From NCBI GenBank assembly GCA_015062205.1, contig SUVB01000011.1:1-64000 (forward strand): 64,000 bases of DNA, read 5' to 3'. The notes under the pieces were generated by a model. It was not told the DNA's origin, searched no databases, and saw only the letters and a list, made by a program, of their open reading frames with translations. Positions 27,985 through 37,312 of the stretch are shown here, in pieces. Made by a program: the position numbers and the translations under genes. How positions within the stretch are numbered: position 1 is the stretch's first letter; each line of letters opens with the position of its first letter. This DNA is from Desulfovibrio desulfuricans (GTDB taxonomy: Bacteria > Desulfobacterota > Desulfovibrionia > Desulfovibrionales > Desulfovibrionaceae).

Positions 27985-29523
27985 ATGAGAGCGTCCTTAT
28001 ACATCGGCGCCACCGGCATGAAGGCTCTTGGCGACGGCATGAACGTCATCACCAACAACCTCGCCAACGTCAGCACGCTCGGCTACAAGCAGCAGGACAT
28101 CCAGTTTGCCGACATCTGGTATGCGCAGCAGGCCAACATGGGCGACTGGTGGAACGCGCAGGAGAACTCCCGCGTGGCGCTGGGGCAGAAGGGCGAAGGC
28201 GTACTGGTCAATGACGTGCGCACCATCTTCCAGCAGGGGGCCTTTGAATCCACCAACACGGTCACGGATCTGGCCATCAACGGCAAGGGCTTCTTCCAGG
28301 TCAGGGACGGGCAGGGCCGCGAATACTATACCCGCGCGGGCGACTTTCGCCCGGACAATCAGGGCGTCTGGCGCAACCCCGAAGGCCTGGCGCTCATGGG
28401 CTACCAGCTGGGCGCGGACGGCGCGCGGGGCGGCCTGGCCGAAGTCACGGTGGACAAGTTCTCGCTCATGGCGCCCAAGGCCAGCACGGAACTGAGCATG
28501 CGCTTCAACGCGGGGCAGGGGCTGGATCATTCCGCCAATGCAACATCTCCGTACTTCAGCCTGCTCACGCAGTACAATGCCGCCGTCAATCCGCCCATTT
28601 CCAACACGGCCAGCGGCTACAGCCAGGGCATCACCCTCTACGACGCCGAGGGCAACGCGCGGCAGGCCACCATCCATTTTGACGGCGCTCCCTCCAGCCT
28701 GCCGGGCAGCGTTGTGGAATACGTCATCACTGCCGACGGCGACATCCCGACCGGCGGCGATGCGGCCGAAAACCCCGACGCCGCACAGAGTCAGAGAGGC
28801 CCCGTCATGGCCGGCACCCTGACCTTCAGCCCCGACGGACAGCTGAAGGACATGTCCGCCTACACGCCGAGCAACGGCAGCGGCATGGACGATCAGGGGC
28901 ACATCGACCTCAGTGCATGGTCCACGGCGGCGCTTTCCGCCGACGGGCTGCCCCAGATGGACATCTTCGGCTCCACCGTTTCCGTTGATCTGGGCATCCG
29001 TGCCGCCGGCGGGTGGCAGAACGAGGGCACAGCCGCCGATGTGGGAACCAATCAGAACGCCCTGGCGGGCATGGGCGGCACAGCCGTGGTAAGCATGGAC
29101 GCCACCACCAACTACGTTTCCTCCTCACCCGTCACGCACGAATTCACACAGGACGGCTACCCCGAAGGCCTGCTCAACGACGTCAGCATCAGGTCGGACG
29201 GCACGGTGGTGGGCCGCTACTCCAACAATCAGAATCAGGAACTCTGGCAGATTCCCATCTGCCGCTTCACAAGCGAATACAACCTGCGCCGCGAAGGCAA
29301 CAACCTCTTCGCGTACACGCCGGAGTGCGGCCAGATGGAAATGGGCGTGGCCGGCACGGAAAACTACGGCACGATTGCGGCCTACAATATCGAACAGTCC
29401 AACGTGGACATGGCATCCGAAATGGTTGACATGATCATCACCCAGCGCGGCTTCCAGGCCAACAGCAAGGTCGTGACCACGTCCGACGAAATGCTGAAGC
29501 GGGCCATGGAGCTCAAGCGGTAG
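27985..29523 (+). CDS. flgE: flagellar hook protein
   Basis: MRASLYIGATGMKALGDGMNVITNNLANVSTLGYKQQ; C-terminal NVDMASEMVDMIITQRGFQANSKVVTTSDEML. Confidence 0.92.
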   Translation: MRASLYIGATGMKALGDGMNVITNNLANVSTLGYKQQDIQFADIWYAQQANMGDWWNAQENSRVALGQKGEGVLVNDVRTIFQQGAFESTNTVTDLAINGKGFFQVRDGQGREYYTRAGDFRPDNQGVWRNPEGLALMGYQLGADGARGGLAEVTVDKFSLMAPKASTELSMRFNAGQGLDHSANATSPYFSLLTQYNAAVNPPISNTASGYSQGITLYDAEGNARQATIHFDGAPSSLPGSVVEYVITADGDIPTGGDAAENPDAAQSQRGPVMAGTLTFSPDGQLKDMSAYTPSNGSGMDDQGHIDLSAWSTAALSADGLPQMDIFGSTVSVDLGIRAAGGWQNEGTAADVGTNQNALAGMGGTAVVSMDATTNYVSSSPVTHEFTQDGYPEGLLNDVSIRSDGTVVGRYSNNQNQELWQIPICRFTSEYNLRREGNNLFAYTPECGQMEMGVAGTENYGTIAAYNIEQSNVDMASEMVDMIITQRGFQANSKVVTTSDEMLKRAMELKR

Positions 29524-29733
29524 TCCGGGCGCGCGCCCTGTATCGGCATGCCGTGCGGCGCGCCGGGCGAACTCCCGTCCGGCGCGTTTCTGCCTGCGGC
29601 GAACGCGTCCCGCTTCCTCCGCTCGAGGGACGGCATATTGCCCAATGCGCTGCCGGGGCGTATGCTGGGACAACGGCCGCCCGGCAATACAGACGCCGGG
29701 CATCGTCCCGCATCCCGCTTCCCCGGAGTTTCC

Positions 29734-30591
29734 ATGCTGCCCCAACACCTCGTCGCCGGAACCACCGAACTTTACGGCGTCATCGGCTGGCCCCTGGCCC
29801 AGAGTCTCTCCCCCCTGCTGCACAATACGGCCTTTGCCGCGCTGGGCATGCCCGCCCTGTACCAACGCTGGGAAGTGCCGCCGGAAATGTTGTCCGCGTT
29901 CACGACAGGCGTGCGACTGCTGGGCATCCGCGGCTGTTCCGTCACCATCCCGCACAAGACGCGGCTGCTGCCCCTGCTGGATGCCGTCAGCCCGCTTGCA
30001 CGGCGCGTGGGCGCGGTCAACACCCTGTATTGGAGGGATGAAGCCCTGTGCGGCGACAACACGGATGTTGCCGGCTTCATGGCCCCGCTGGAGCGGGAAG
30101 ACCTTGCCGGGAGCCATGTGCTGCTGCTGGGCGCGGGGGGCGCTGCCCGGGCCGCAGCCGCCGGGCTGACGTCACTGCCGGAAGGGCGACGCCCGGCCGC
30201 CGTGTACGTGGCCACGCCCTCCGACAGATCCCATCTGCCCCTGGCCGAGGAATTCGGCCTTGTTCCCCTGCGCTGGAACGACCGGCACGAACCGGCGGCC
30301 CGGCTCGTCGTCAACGCCACGCCGCTGGGCATGCGCGGCAAGGCCGAAACGGAAAGCCCCTTTGATTTTTCCCGCACCCCTCCCCTGCCGGGGGAATGCC
30401 CCCTTGCCTATGATATTGTGTACAATCCGCCGGAAACGCGTTTTCTGCGCGAAGCCCGGGCTGCGGGCCGCCGCTGCGTCACGGGGCTCGCGATGTTCTT
30501 CAGCCAGGGGAACGCGCAATTCCGCCTCTGGACAGGACGCGACCTGCCGCCACAGGCGCGGCAGGCGCTGGAAGCGGCGCTCAAAGGCTGA
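29734..30591 (+). CDS. aroE: shikimate dehydrogenase
   Basis: LYGVIGWPLAQSLSPLLHN, SVTIPHK, GAGGAARAAAAG, NATPLGM. Confidence 0.93.
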   Translation: MLPQHLVAGTTELYGVIGWPLAQSLSPLLHNTAFAALGMPALYQRWEVPPEMLSAFTTGVRLLGIRGCSVTIPHKTRLLPLLDAVSPLARRVGAVNTLYWRDEALCGDNTDVAGFMAPLEREDLAGSHVLLLGAGGAARAAAAGLTSLPEGRRPAAVYVATPSDRSHLPLAEEFGLVPLRWNDRHEPAARLVVNATPLGMRGKAETESPFDFSRTPPLPGECPLAYDIVYNPPETRFLREARAAGRRCVTGLAMFFSQGNAQFRLWTGRDLPPQARQALEAALKG

Positions 30592-30655
30592 AACGCCGCC
30601 TGCCCTTCCGGCGGATGCGAACACCCCCCGCCAACCTCTCACCACTGGAGCACCC

Positions 30656-31117
30656 ATGCGCATTCTTGTCCTGCACGGCGTCAACCTGAACCTTTTCGGC
30701 CGGCGCGACCCGGCGCAGTACGGCACGGCCACCCTGGCGGACATCGACGCCGCGCTGGACAAACTGGCGGCCGAACTCGGCGTCGCCGTCGAACATTTCC
30801 AGACCAACCACGAGGGCGTCATGGTGGAGCGCATTCACCGGGCGCTCGACGAGGATGTGGACGCGGCGGTTATTAATGCCGGGGCCTGGACGCACTACAG
30901 CCACGCCATTGCCGACGCGCTGGCCGTGCTCTCCGTGCCGGTGGTGGAGGTACACATGTCCAATGTGCACGCGCGCGAGGCCTTCCGGCACGAGTCCGTG
31001 CTGGCGCGGGTCTGCGCGGGCAGCGTCTGCGGTTTCGGCGTCATGAGCTATCTGCTCGGCTTTCGCGCGGCCTGCGCACTGGCCAGGGGCGACACCGGCA
31101 CAGGCAGTTTCAGGTAA
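30656..31117 (+). CDS. aroQ: 3-dehydroquinate dehydratase, type II
   Basis: MRILVLHGVNLNLFGRRDPAQYGTATL, INAGAWTHYSHAI, EVHMSN. Confidence 0.95.
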   Translation: MRILVLHGVNLNLFGRRDPAQYGTATLADIDAALDKLAAELGVAVEHFQTNHEGVMVERIHRALDEDVDAAVINAGAWTHYSHAIADALAVLSVPVVEVHMSNVHAREAFRHESVLARVCAGSVCGFGVMSYLLGFRAACALARGDTGTGSFR

Positions 31118-31206
31118 TCCACTCTAACTACAACGAAATATTTCTGTTGAAGCACATCTGGATTTTCACTTTTTTTCGATATATGGTCGCCTCAAACTCT
31201 GCGGAT

Positions 31207-31229
31207 GCAACAGTAGCGACCACTGTTGC
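31207..31229. promoter_or_regulatory. inverted repeat upstream of hdrC
   Basis: GCAACAGT-AGCGACC-ACTGTTGC, perfect 8-bp arms. Confidence 0.45.
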
Positions 31230-31338
31230 GCAATGCATGCGACATTTTCGACGCGCTGGATTTTTCTCTTCCCCCGCGCTATGAAAGGTCTGTGGCGTAA
31301 CAGCCGCGTTTTTAACAGCCTCTAACCAGAGAGTCCCC

Positions 31339-31920
31339 ATGAATGACGCCATTGACATCAGCCGAATGCGCGACGCCGGCTTCACGGCGGAAGTAGAGGC
31401 GCAAAGCGGTCAGAACATAACCGCCTGTTACCAGTGCGGCAACTGCACCGCCGGCTGTCCGGCAGGCTTCGCCTACGACATGCAGGTCAGCCAGATCATG
31501 CGCGGCGTGCAGCTGGGCCTCAGGGACAGCGTGCTCAACTCGCGCTCCATCTGGATGTGCCTGTCCTGCGCCACCTGTAGCCAGCGCTGTCCCAACAATA
31601 TTGATGTGGCGGCAGTCATGGAGACCTTGCGCCACATGGCCCGCAAGGAGGGGCGCGTCACCGTGCCCAAGGTGGAAAAGTTCTGGTTTTCCTTTCTCAA
31701 TACGGTGCGCGCCTTCGGCCGCAGCTATGAAATCGGCACCATGGTCCTGTACATGATGCGCTCTCTGCGCGTCTATACAGACGTGGACCTGGCCCCCACG
31801 GCCCTGGCTAAGGGCAAGCTGGGTCTGCTGCCGCATCTGACGCCCGGCGGGGCCGAACCTGTGGAGCGCATCTTCCGCCGCTATAAGGAACGCGCCCGGC
31901 GCGAGGGGGTGCGGCCATGA
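31339..31920 (+). CDS. hdrC: heterodisulfide reductase-like subunit C
   Basis: CYQCGNCTAGCPAGF and CLSCATCSQRCPNNIDV. Confidence 0.93.
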   Translation: MNDAIDISRMRDAGFTAEVEAQSGQNITACYQCGNCTAGCPAGFAYDMQVSQIMRGVQLGLRDSVLNSRSIWMCLSCATCSQRCPNNIDVAAVMETLRHMARKEGRVTVPKVEKFWFSFLNTVRAFGRSYEIGTMVLYMMRSLRVYTDVDLAPTALAKGKLGLLPHLTPGGAEPVERIFRRYKERARREGVRP

Positions 31921-32831
31921 ACTTCGCCTACTATCCCGGCTGCTCCGCCAAGGGCTCTTCCAAGGATTATGAACTCTCCACCCAGGCCGTGTGCCGTGCG
32001 CTGGGCATCACCCTGGAGGAAATTCCCGGCTGGAACTGCTGCGGCTCCACCCCGGCCCATGCCGTGGATACGGAACTTTCCGCCGCGCTCTGCGCGCGCA
32101 ATCTCGACATCGCGGCCCGGCAGGGGGCGCAGTTGTTGCTCACGCCCTGCCCCAGCTGCCTTTCCAATCTGCGCGCGGCCTCCAAGCGCATGGAGAGGCC
32201 GGAATTCCGGCAGCGCGTCAACGAACTGCTGGACGAACCGGCGGCCGAAGCCTTCCCGGAAGTCACCTCGGTCATGCAGGGCATCGCCCGGCAGGTGGAC
32301 ATGGCCAGCCTGACCGCCCGCGTGCAAACGAGCCTCAAGGGGCTGCGCCTGGCCGCCTATTACGGCTGCCTTATGAGCCGCCCCGCAGAGCTCATGCGCT
32401 TTGAAGACCCGGAAAACCCCATGCTCATGGAAAACCTGCTCGCCGCCTGCGGCGCGGAAATGGTCGACTTCCCGCTCAAGACAGCCTGCTGCGGGGCCTC
32501 GTTCGGCATTCCCGAGCGGGCCATGACGGCCCGCAACTCCGGCCGCATTCTGGAACTTGCCGTCCGTCTTGGCGTAGACGCCGTCATTACGGCCTGCCCG
32601 CTCTGCCAGATGAATCTGGATCTGCGGCAGGCGCAGGCGGGCCGCGCACGTGCGACGCGCTTCGCCATGCCCGTGCTCTACTTCACCCAGATGCTGGGGC
32701 TGGCCCTGGGGCTGCCGCACAGGGAACTGGGCCTGAACAAACTGGCCGTCAGCGCTGACGGGCTGCTGAACAAGCTGGACGACCTGCGCCGCGCTGACGC
32801 CGCCGCAGCCGCTGAAGGAGGCCGGTCATGA
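31917..32831 (+). CDS. hdrB: heterodisulfide reductase-like subunit B
   Basis: YYPGCSAKGSSKDYELS, GWNCCGSTP, LKTACCGASFGIPER, ACPLCQMNLDLRQ (CCG domains). Confidence 0.94.
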   Translation: MNFAYYPGCSAKGSSKDYELSTQAVCRALGITLEEIPGWNCCGSTPAHAVDTELSAALCARNLDIAARQGAQLLLTPCPSCLSNLRAASKRMERPEFRQRVNELLDEPAAEAFPEVTSVMQGIARQVDMASLTARVQTSLKGLRLAAYYGCLMSRPAELMRFEDPENPMLMENLLAACGAEMVDFPLKTACCGASFGIPERAMTARNSGRILELAVRLGVDAVITACPLCQMNLDLRQAQAGRARATRFAMPVLYFTQMLGLALGLPHRELGLNKLAVSADGLLNKLDDLRRADAAAAAEGGRS

Positions 32832-34789
32832 GAATAGGCGTCTTCATCTGCCACTGCGGCAGCAATATCGCCGGCACCGTGGACTGCGCCAAAGTGGCGG
32901 ACATGGCCCGCGCCTACCCCGACGTGGTCTATGCCACCGACCCCATGTACACCTGCGCCGAACCGGGGCAGGCGGCCATTGAGGCGGCCATCCACGAGCA
33001 CAAACTGGACGGCGTGGTGGTGGCCTCCTGCTCGCCGCGCATGCACGAGCCCACCTTCCGCCGCACCGTGGAACGCGCGGGCCTCAACCGCTACATGTTC
33101 GAAATGGCCAACATCCGCGAGCACGTCTCTTGGATCGGCAAGGACATGGAAGCCAATACCAACAAGGCCGCCGAGCTGGTGCGCCTGGCCGTGGAGAAGC
33201 TGCGCAACAACATGCCGCTGACGGCCAAGCAGTTTGACGTGAACAAGCGCGTGCTGGTCATCGGCGGCGGCGTGGCGGGCATTCAGGCCGCGCTGGACTG
33301 CGCCGAGGGCGGCGTGCCCGTGGTGCTGGTGGAACGCGAGGCCACCATCGGCGGCAAGATGGCCAAGCTGGACAAGACCTTCCCCACGGTGGATTGCTCG
33401 GCCTGCATTCTCGGCCCCAAGATGGTGGACGTGGCCCAGCACCCCAACATCACACTGTACGCCTGCGCCGAAGTGGAGGACGTGTCCGGCTATGTGGGCA
33501 ACTTCACGGTAAAGATCCGCAAGTGCGCCACCTATGTGGACTGGAGCAAATGCACGGGCTGCGGCGCCTGCACCGAAAAATGCCCCAGCAAAAAAACGCC
33601 CGACGCCTTCAACGAGCTGACGGGCACTACCACGGCCATCAGCATCGCCTTCCCGCAGGCCATTCCCAAGAAGGCCGTCATCAACCCGCAATACTGCCGC
33701 CAGCTTACCAAGGGCAAATGCGGCGTGTGCGCCAAGGTCTGCCCCACCGGAGCCATCCGGTACGACATGCAGGACGAGATTATTACCGAAGAAGTGGGCA
33801 GCATTGTGGCCGCCACCGGCTACGACCTCATGGACTGGACCGTCTACAGGGAATACGGCGGCGGGGCCTATCCGGACGTCATCACCTCCCTGCAGTACGA
33901 GCGGCTCATGTCGGCCTCCGGCCCCACGGGCGGGCACATTGCGCGGCCCTCCGACGGCAGGGAGCCCAAAACCATTGTCTTTGTGCAGTGCGTGGGCTCG
34001 CGCGACAAATCCATCGGCCGTCCCTACTGCTCCGGCTTCTGCTGCATGTACACGGCCAAGCAGGCCATCCTGACCAAGGATCACATTCCGGACTCGCAGT
34101 CCTACGTCTTCTATATGGACATCCGCGCGCCGGGCAAGATGTACGACGAGTTCACCCGCCGCGCCATGGAGGAGTACGGCACGGAATACATCCGCGGCCG
34201 CGTTTCGCAGATCTACCCGGACGGCGACGGCCGGCTGAACGTCATGGGCGTGGATACCCTGCTGGGCCGCCAGGTGGAAATCAAGGCCGACCTCGTGGTG
34301 CTGGCCGTGGGTATCGAGGCCGCCAAGGGCTCGCCCCGGCTGGCTGAAAAACTGCGCATCTCCTACGACAGCTACGGCTTCTTCATGGAGAGCCATGTCA
34401 AGCTCAAGCCCGTGGAAACCAATACGGCGGGCGTCTTCCTGGCAGGCGTGTGCCAGGGGGCCAAGGACATCCCGGCCTCGGTGGCGCAGGGTTCCGCCGC
34501 CGCCGCAAAGGTGCTGGCCCTCTTCGCCAAGGACAAGCTTGAAAGCGACCCGCAGATCGCGCAGGTGGACATGCGCCGCTGCGTCAACTGCGGCAAATGC
34601 ATACGCTGCTGCCCCTTCGGGGCCATCAAGGAAACGGAATTCCGGGGGACGAAGTACGCCCAGGTCATTGAAACCGTATGTCAGGGCTGCGGGTTGTGCA
34701 CCTCCACCTGTCCGCAGGGAGCCATCCAGCTCTCGCACGCCACCGACAACCAGATTCTCGCGGAGGTCAACGCCCTATGTCAGTGCTAG
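32828..34789 (+). CDS. hdrA: heterodisulfide reductase-like subunit A
   Basis: VLVIGGGVAGIQAALDCAEGG, four ferredoxin-type Cys clusters. Confidence 0.95.
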   Translation: MRIGVFICHCGSNIAGTVDCAKVADMARAYPDVVYATDPMYTCAEPGQAAIEAAIHEHKLDGVVVASCSPRMHEPTFRRTVERAGLNRYMFEMANIREHVSWIGKDMEANTNKAAELVRLAVEKLRNNMPLTAKQFDVNKRVLVIGGGVAGIQAALDCAEGGVPVVLVEREATIGGKMAKLDKTFPTVDCSACILGPKMVDVAQHPNITLYACAEVEDVSGYVGNFTVKIRKCATYVDWSKCTGCGACTEKCPSKKTPDAFNELTGTTTAISIAFPQAIPKKAVINPQYCRQLTKGKCGVCAKVCPTGAIRYDMQDEIITEEVGSIVAATGYDLMDWTVYREYGGGAYPDVITSLQYERLMSASGPTGGHIARPSDGREPKTIVFVQCVGSRDKSIGRPYCSGFCCMYTAKQAILTKDHIPDSQSYVFYMDIRAPGKMYDEFTRRAMEEYGTEYIRGRVSQIYPDGDGRLNVMGVDTLLGRQVEIKADLVVLAVGIEAAKGSPRLAEKLRISYDSYGFFMESHVKLKPVETNTAGVFLAGVCQGAKDIPASVAQGSAAAAKVLALFAKDKLESDPQIAQVDMRRCVNCGKCIRCCPFGAIKETEFRGTKYAQVIETVCQGCGLCTSTCPQGAIQLSHATDNQILAEVNALCQC

Positions 34790-36225
34790 ACGGTAAAGAA
34801 CTGCGGATCGTGGGCTTTCTCTGCAACTGGTGTTCGTACGGCGGGGCGGACACGGCGGGCGTGGCCCGCGCCACGCAGCCCACGGACCTGCGCATCATCC
34901 GCGTGCCCTGCTCGGGCCGCGTAGACCCGCTCTTTGTCATCAAGGCCCTGCTGGGCGGCGCGGACGGCGTGCTGGTTTCCGGCTGCCACCCGCGCGACTG
35001 CCACTATGCGGCGGGCAATTTCTACGCCCGCCGTCGCCTGGAAGTGCTCAAGCAGTTCCTGCCCGTGCTGGGCATTGATGACCGCCGCTTTGAATACACT
35101 TGGGTGTCGGCCTCCGAAGGCCAGCGCTGGCAGCATGTGGTCACCCTGTTCACCGAGCGCATCCACAAGCTCGGCCCCGCGCCGCAGCTGGAGGACGCCG
35201 AACCCCTGCTCAGGGTGGCGGACATGGCCCTCACCGCCCTGCGCCCGCTGGGCACGGGGCAGAAGACCGCGCTGGACGAGCTCAAGGCCGCCGTCAAGGC
35301 GAAACTGCCGGAACTGGACTGCGTCATCGGCTGGCAGCAGGGGCGCGACGCCGCGCACACTGTGCCGCTGTTCATGCGCACGCCGGAGGATGTGGACAAA
35401 CTCGTCTGGGGGCCCTTCAACGTCAACAATCCCGCCGTGTACCTGCCGTCCTTCAAGGGCAAAAAGGTGGGCATCGTGGTCAAGGGCTGCGATTCGCGCT
35501 CCGTGGTGGAGCTTTTGCAGGAAAACCTCATCAGACGCGAGGACGTGACCATCTTCTCCCTGCCCTGCGAGGGCACGCTGGACATGGCCCGTGTGGACCA
35601 GGAACTGGGGCGCTACAAGAGCATCGACAAGGTGGAATATGACGAGGCCGGCGTCACCGTCACGGCCGACGGCACGGCGCACCGCTTCTGCATGACCGAC
35701 TGCGCGCAGGGCAAGTGCTACGGCTGCGCCATGCCCTCGGCCGTGCTGGCGGATGAGAGCTTCGGCACGCCCGTGCAGGTGACGCCGGGCGACGCCGCGC
35801 CGCCGGAACTGGCGCTGCTGGATTCCATGACGCTCGCCGAGCGCCTCTCCTTCTGGCGCGGCCAGATGGAGCGCTGCCTGCGCTGCTACGCCTGCCGCAA
35901 CGCCTGCCCCATGTGCGTCTGCCGCGACTACTGCGTCTCCGACAGCCGTGACCCGCACTGGATGACGCAGGAAGACTCCGCCAGGGAAAAACTCTTTTTC
36001 CAGACCATCCACGCCCTGCATCTGGCCGGGCGCTGCACGGGCTGCGGCGAATGCCAGCGGGCCTGCCCCGTGGGCATTCCCATTCTGGCCCTGCGCCAGC
36101 AGATCGCCCGCGCCGTGGCGCAGCTCTTTGACGGCTACAGGCCCGGCTGCAATCCGGACGACGTGCCGCCCCTGCTGGGCTACGAAGTGGTGGAAAAGAA
36201 CATTCTGGAGAGGGACTGGAAATGA
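34777..36225 (+). CDS. MvhD-like (FlxD) domain fused to FlxC-like iron-sulfur protein
   Basis: GFLCNWCSYGGADTAG...VSGCHPRDCHYAAGNFYA (MvhD) continuing in one frame into CLRCYACRNACPMCVC and CTGCGECQRACPVG. Confidence 0.85.
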   Translation: MSVLDGKELRIVGFLCNWCSYGGADTAGVARATQPTDLRIIRVPCSGRVDPLFVIKALLGGADGVLVSGCHPRDCHYAAGNFYARRRLEVLKQFLPVLGIDDRRFEYTWVSASEGQRWQHVVTLFTERIHKLGPAPQLEDAEPLLRVADMALTALRPLGTGQKTALDELKAAVKAKLPELDCVIGWQQGRDAAHTVPLFMRTPEDVDKLVWGPFNVNNPAVYLPSFKGKKVGIVVKGCDSRSVVELLQENLIRREDVTIFSLPCEGTLDMARVDQELGRYKSIDKVEYDEAGVTVTADGTAHRFCMTDCAQGKCYGCAMPSAVLADESFGTPVQVTPGDAAPPELALLDSMTLAERLSFWRGQMERCLRCYACRNACPMCVCRDYCVSDSRDPHWMTQEDSAREKLFFQTIHALHLAGRCTGCGECQRACPVGIPILALRQQIARAVAQLFDGYRPGCNPDDVPPLLGYEVVEKNILERDWK

Positions 36226-37310
36226 GTACAATCCGCTTTGTGACCCCCGACGGGCTGCCCGCGTTTCTGGCCTTCCTCGCGCGGGACGGCCGCCGCGTGC
36301 TGGCCCCGGTGGAGAAACCCGCCGTCAAGCGTTCCGTGGTCTTTGAGCCGTGGAGCGAAGGCAAGCCCTTCACTCTGGCAAAGGCCACCGTGCCCGCCAA
36401 GGCCGCCGTACTGCCTCAGTGCGAGACGCTGGTGCACTACAAAAAGACCAAGAATCCGGACAATCCCGAGGAAGTGACCCTCAGCCTGGACGACACGCCG
36501 GAGGCCGCGCCCACGGTGGTCTTCGCCTGCCGTCCCTGCGACGCGCGGGGCTACGCCGTGCTGGACCGCCCCTTCCTGAACGGCCCCTACGCCGACCCCT
36601 ACTACAGGGCGCGACGCGAGGCGCTCACGGTCATCACCCTGACCTGTCCCAACGGCTGCGACACCTGTTTCTGCCACTGGACAGGCGGCGGCCCCACCTC
36701 GCCCGAAGGCTCGGACGTGCTGATGACGGAAATTGACGGCGGCTATGTGCTCCAGGGCATCACGCCCGGGGGAAAGGAGCTGCTGGCCGCGTCGGGCCTG
36801 CCCGACGGCGCCGAACGCTTCTCCGCCGCCGAGGCCGCGCGCAAGAAGGCCTGGGCCTCGCTCTCCCCTGCTCCGGACCTCAGGGAAGCGCCCCAAAAGG
36901 TGGCGGCCCGCTTCACGGACATGGATTTCTGGCAGCACTGGACGGAGCGCTGCCTGTCCTGCGGGGCCTGCACCTACTTCTGCCCGGCCTGCTACTGCTT
37001 CACCATCACGGATGAGGGCGAGGGGCTGAGCGAGCGGGGCGGACGCCGCCTGCGCAGCTGGGACAACTGCATGTCCTCGCTGTTCACGCGCGAGGCCAGC
37101 GGGCACAATCCGCGCCTCGTCAAGGCGCAGCGCATGCGCAACCGCATTTCGCACAAATACGCCACCTACCCTGAGAACTGGGGCGCGTTCTCCTGCACCG
37201 GCTGCGGCCGCTGCATCGGCAACTGCCCGGTGGCGTTGGACATCCGCGAGATCGTGCTGGCCGCCGTACGACACGCGGCCGACACAGAGCAAGACAAGCA
37301 GGAGCAGTAG
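36222..37310 (+). CDS. flxB: FlxB-like 4Fe-4S protein (AsrA/HycB-type)
   Basis: CLSCGACTYFCPACYCF and CTGCGRCIGNCPVALDI; position in cluster. Confidence 0.82.
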   Translation: MSTIRFVTPDGLPAFLAFLARDGRRVLAPVEKPAVKRSVVFEPWSEGKPFTLAKATVPAKAAVLPQCETLVHYKKTKNPDNPEEVTLSLDDTPEAAPTVVFACRPCDARGYAVLDRPFLNGPYADPYYRARREALTVITLTCPNGCDTCFCHWTGGGPTSPEGSDVLMTEIDGGYVLQGITPGGKELLAASGLPDGAERFSAAEAARKKAWASLSPAPDLREAPQKVAARFTDMDFWQHWTERCLSCGACTYFCPACYCFTITDEGEGLSERGGRRLRSWDNCMSSLFTREASGHNPRLVKAQRMRNRISHKYATYPENWGAFSCTGCGRCIGNCPVALDIREIVLAAVRHAADTEQDKQEQ

Positions 37311-37312
37311 TC

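Noticed and set aside
31290-31338. Sigma-54 promoter before hdrC (TGGCGTAACAGCCGCG)
   Set aside because: Spacing fits but the -12 region lacks TTGC; too weak
32678-34738. 686-aa minus-strand ORF opposite hdrA
   Set aside because: Antisense artefact; hdrA is clearly coding
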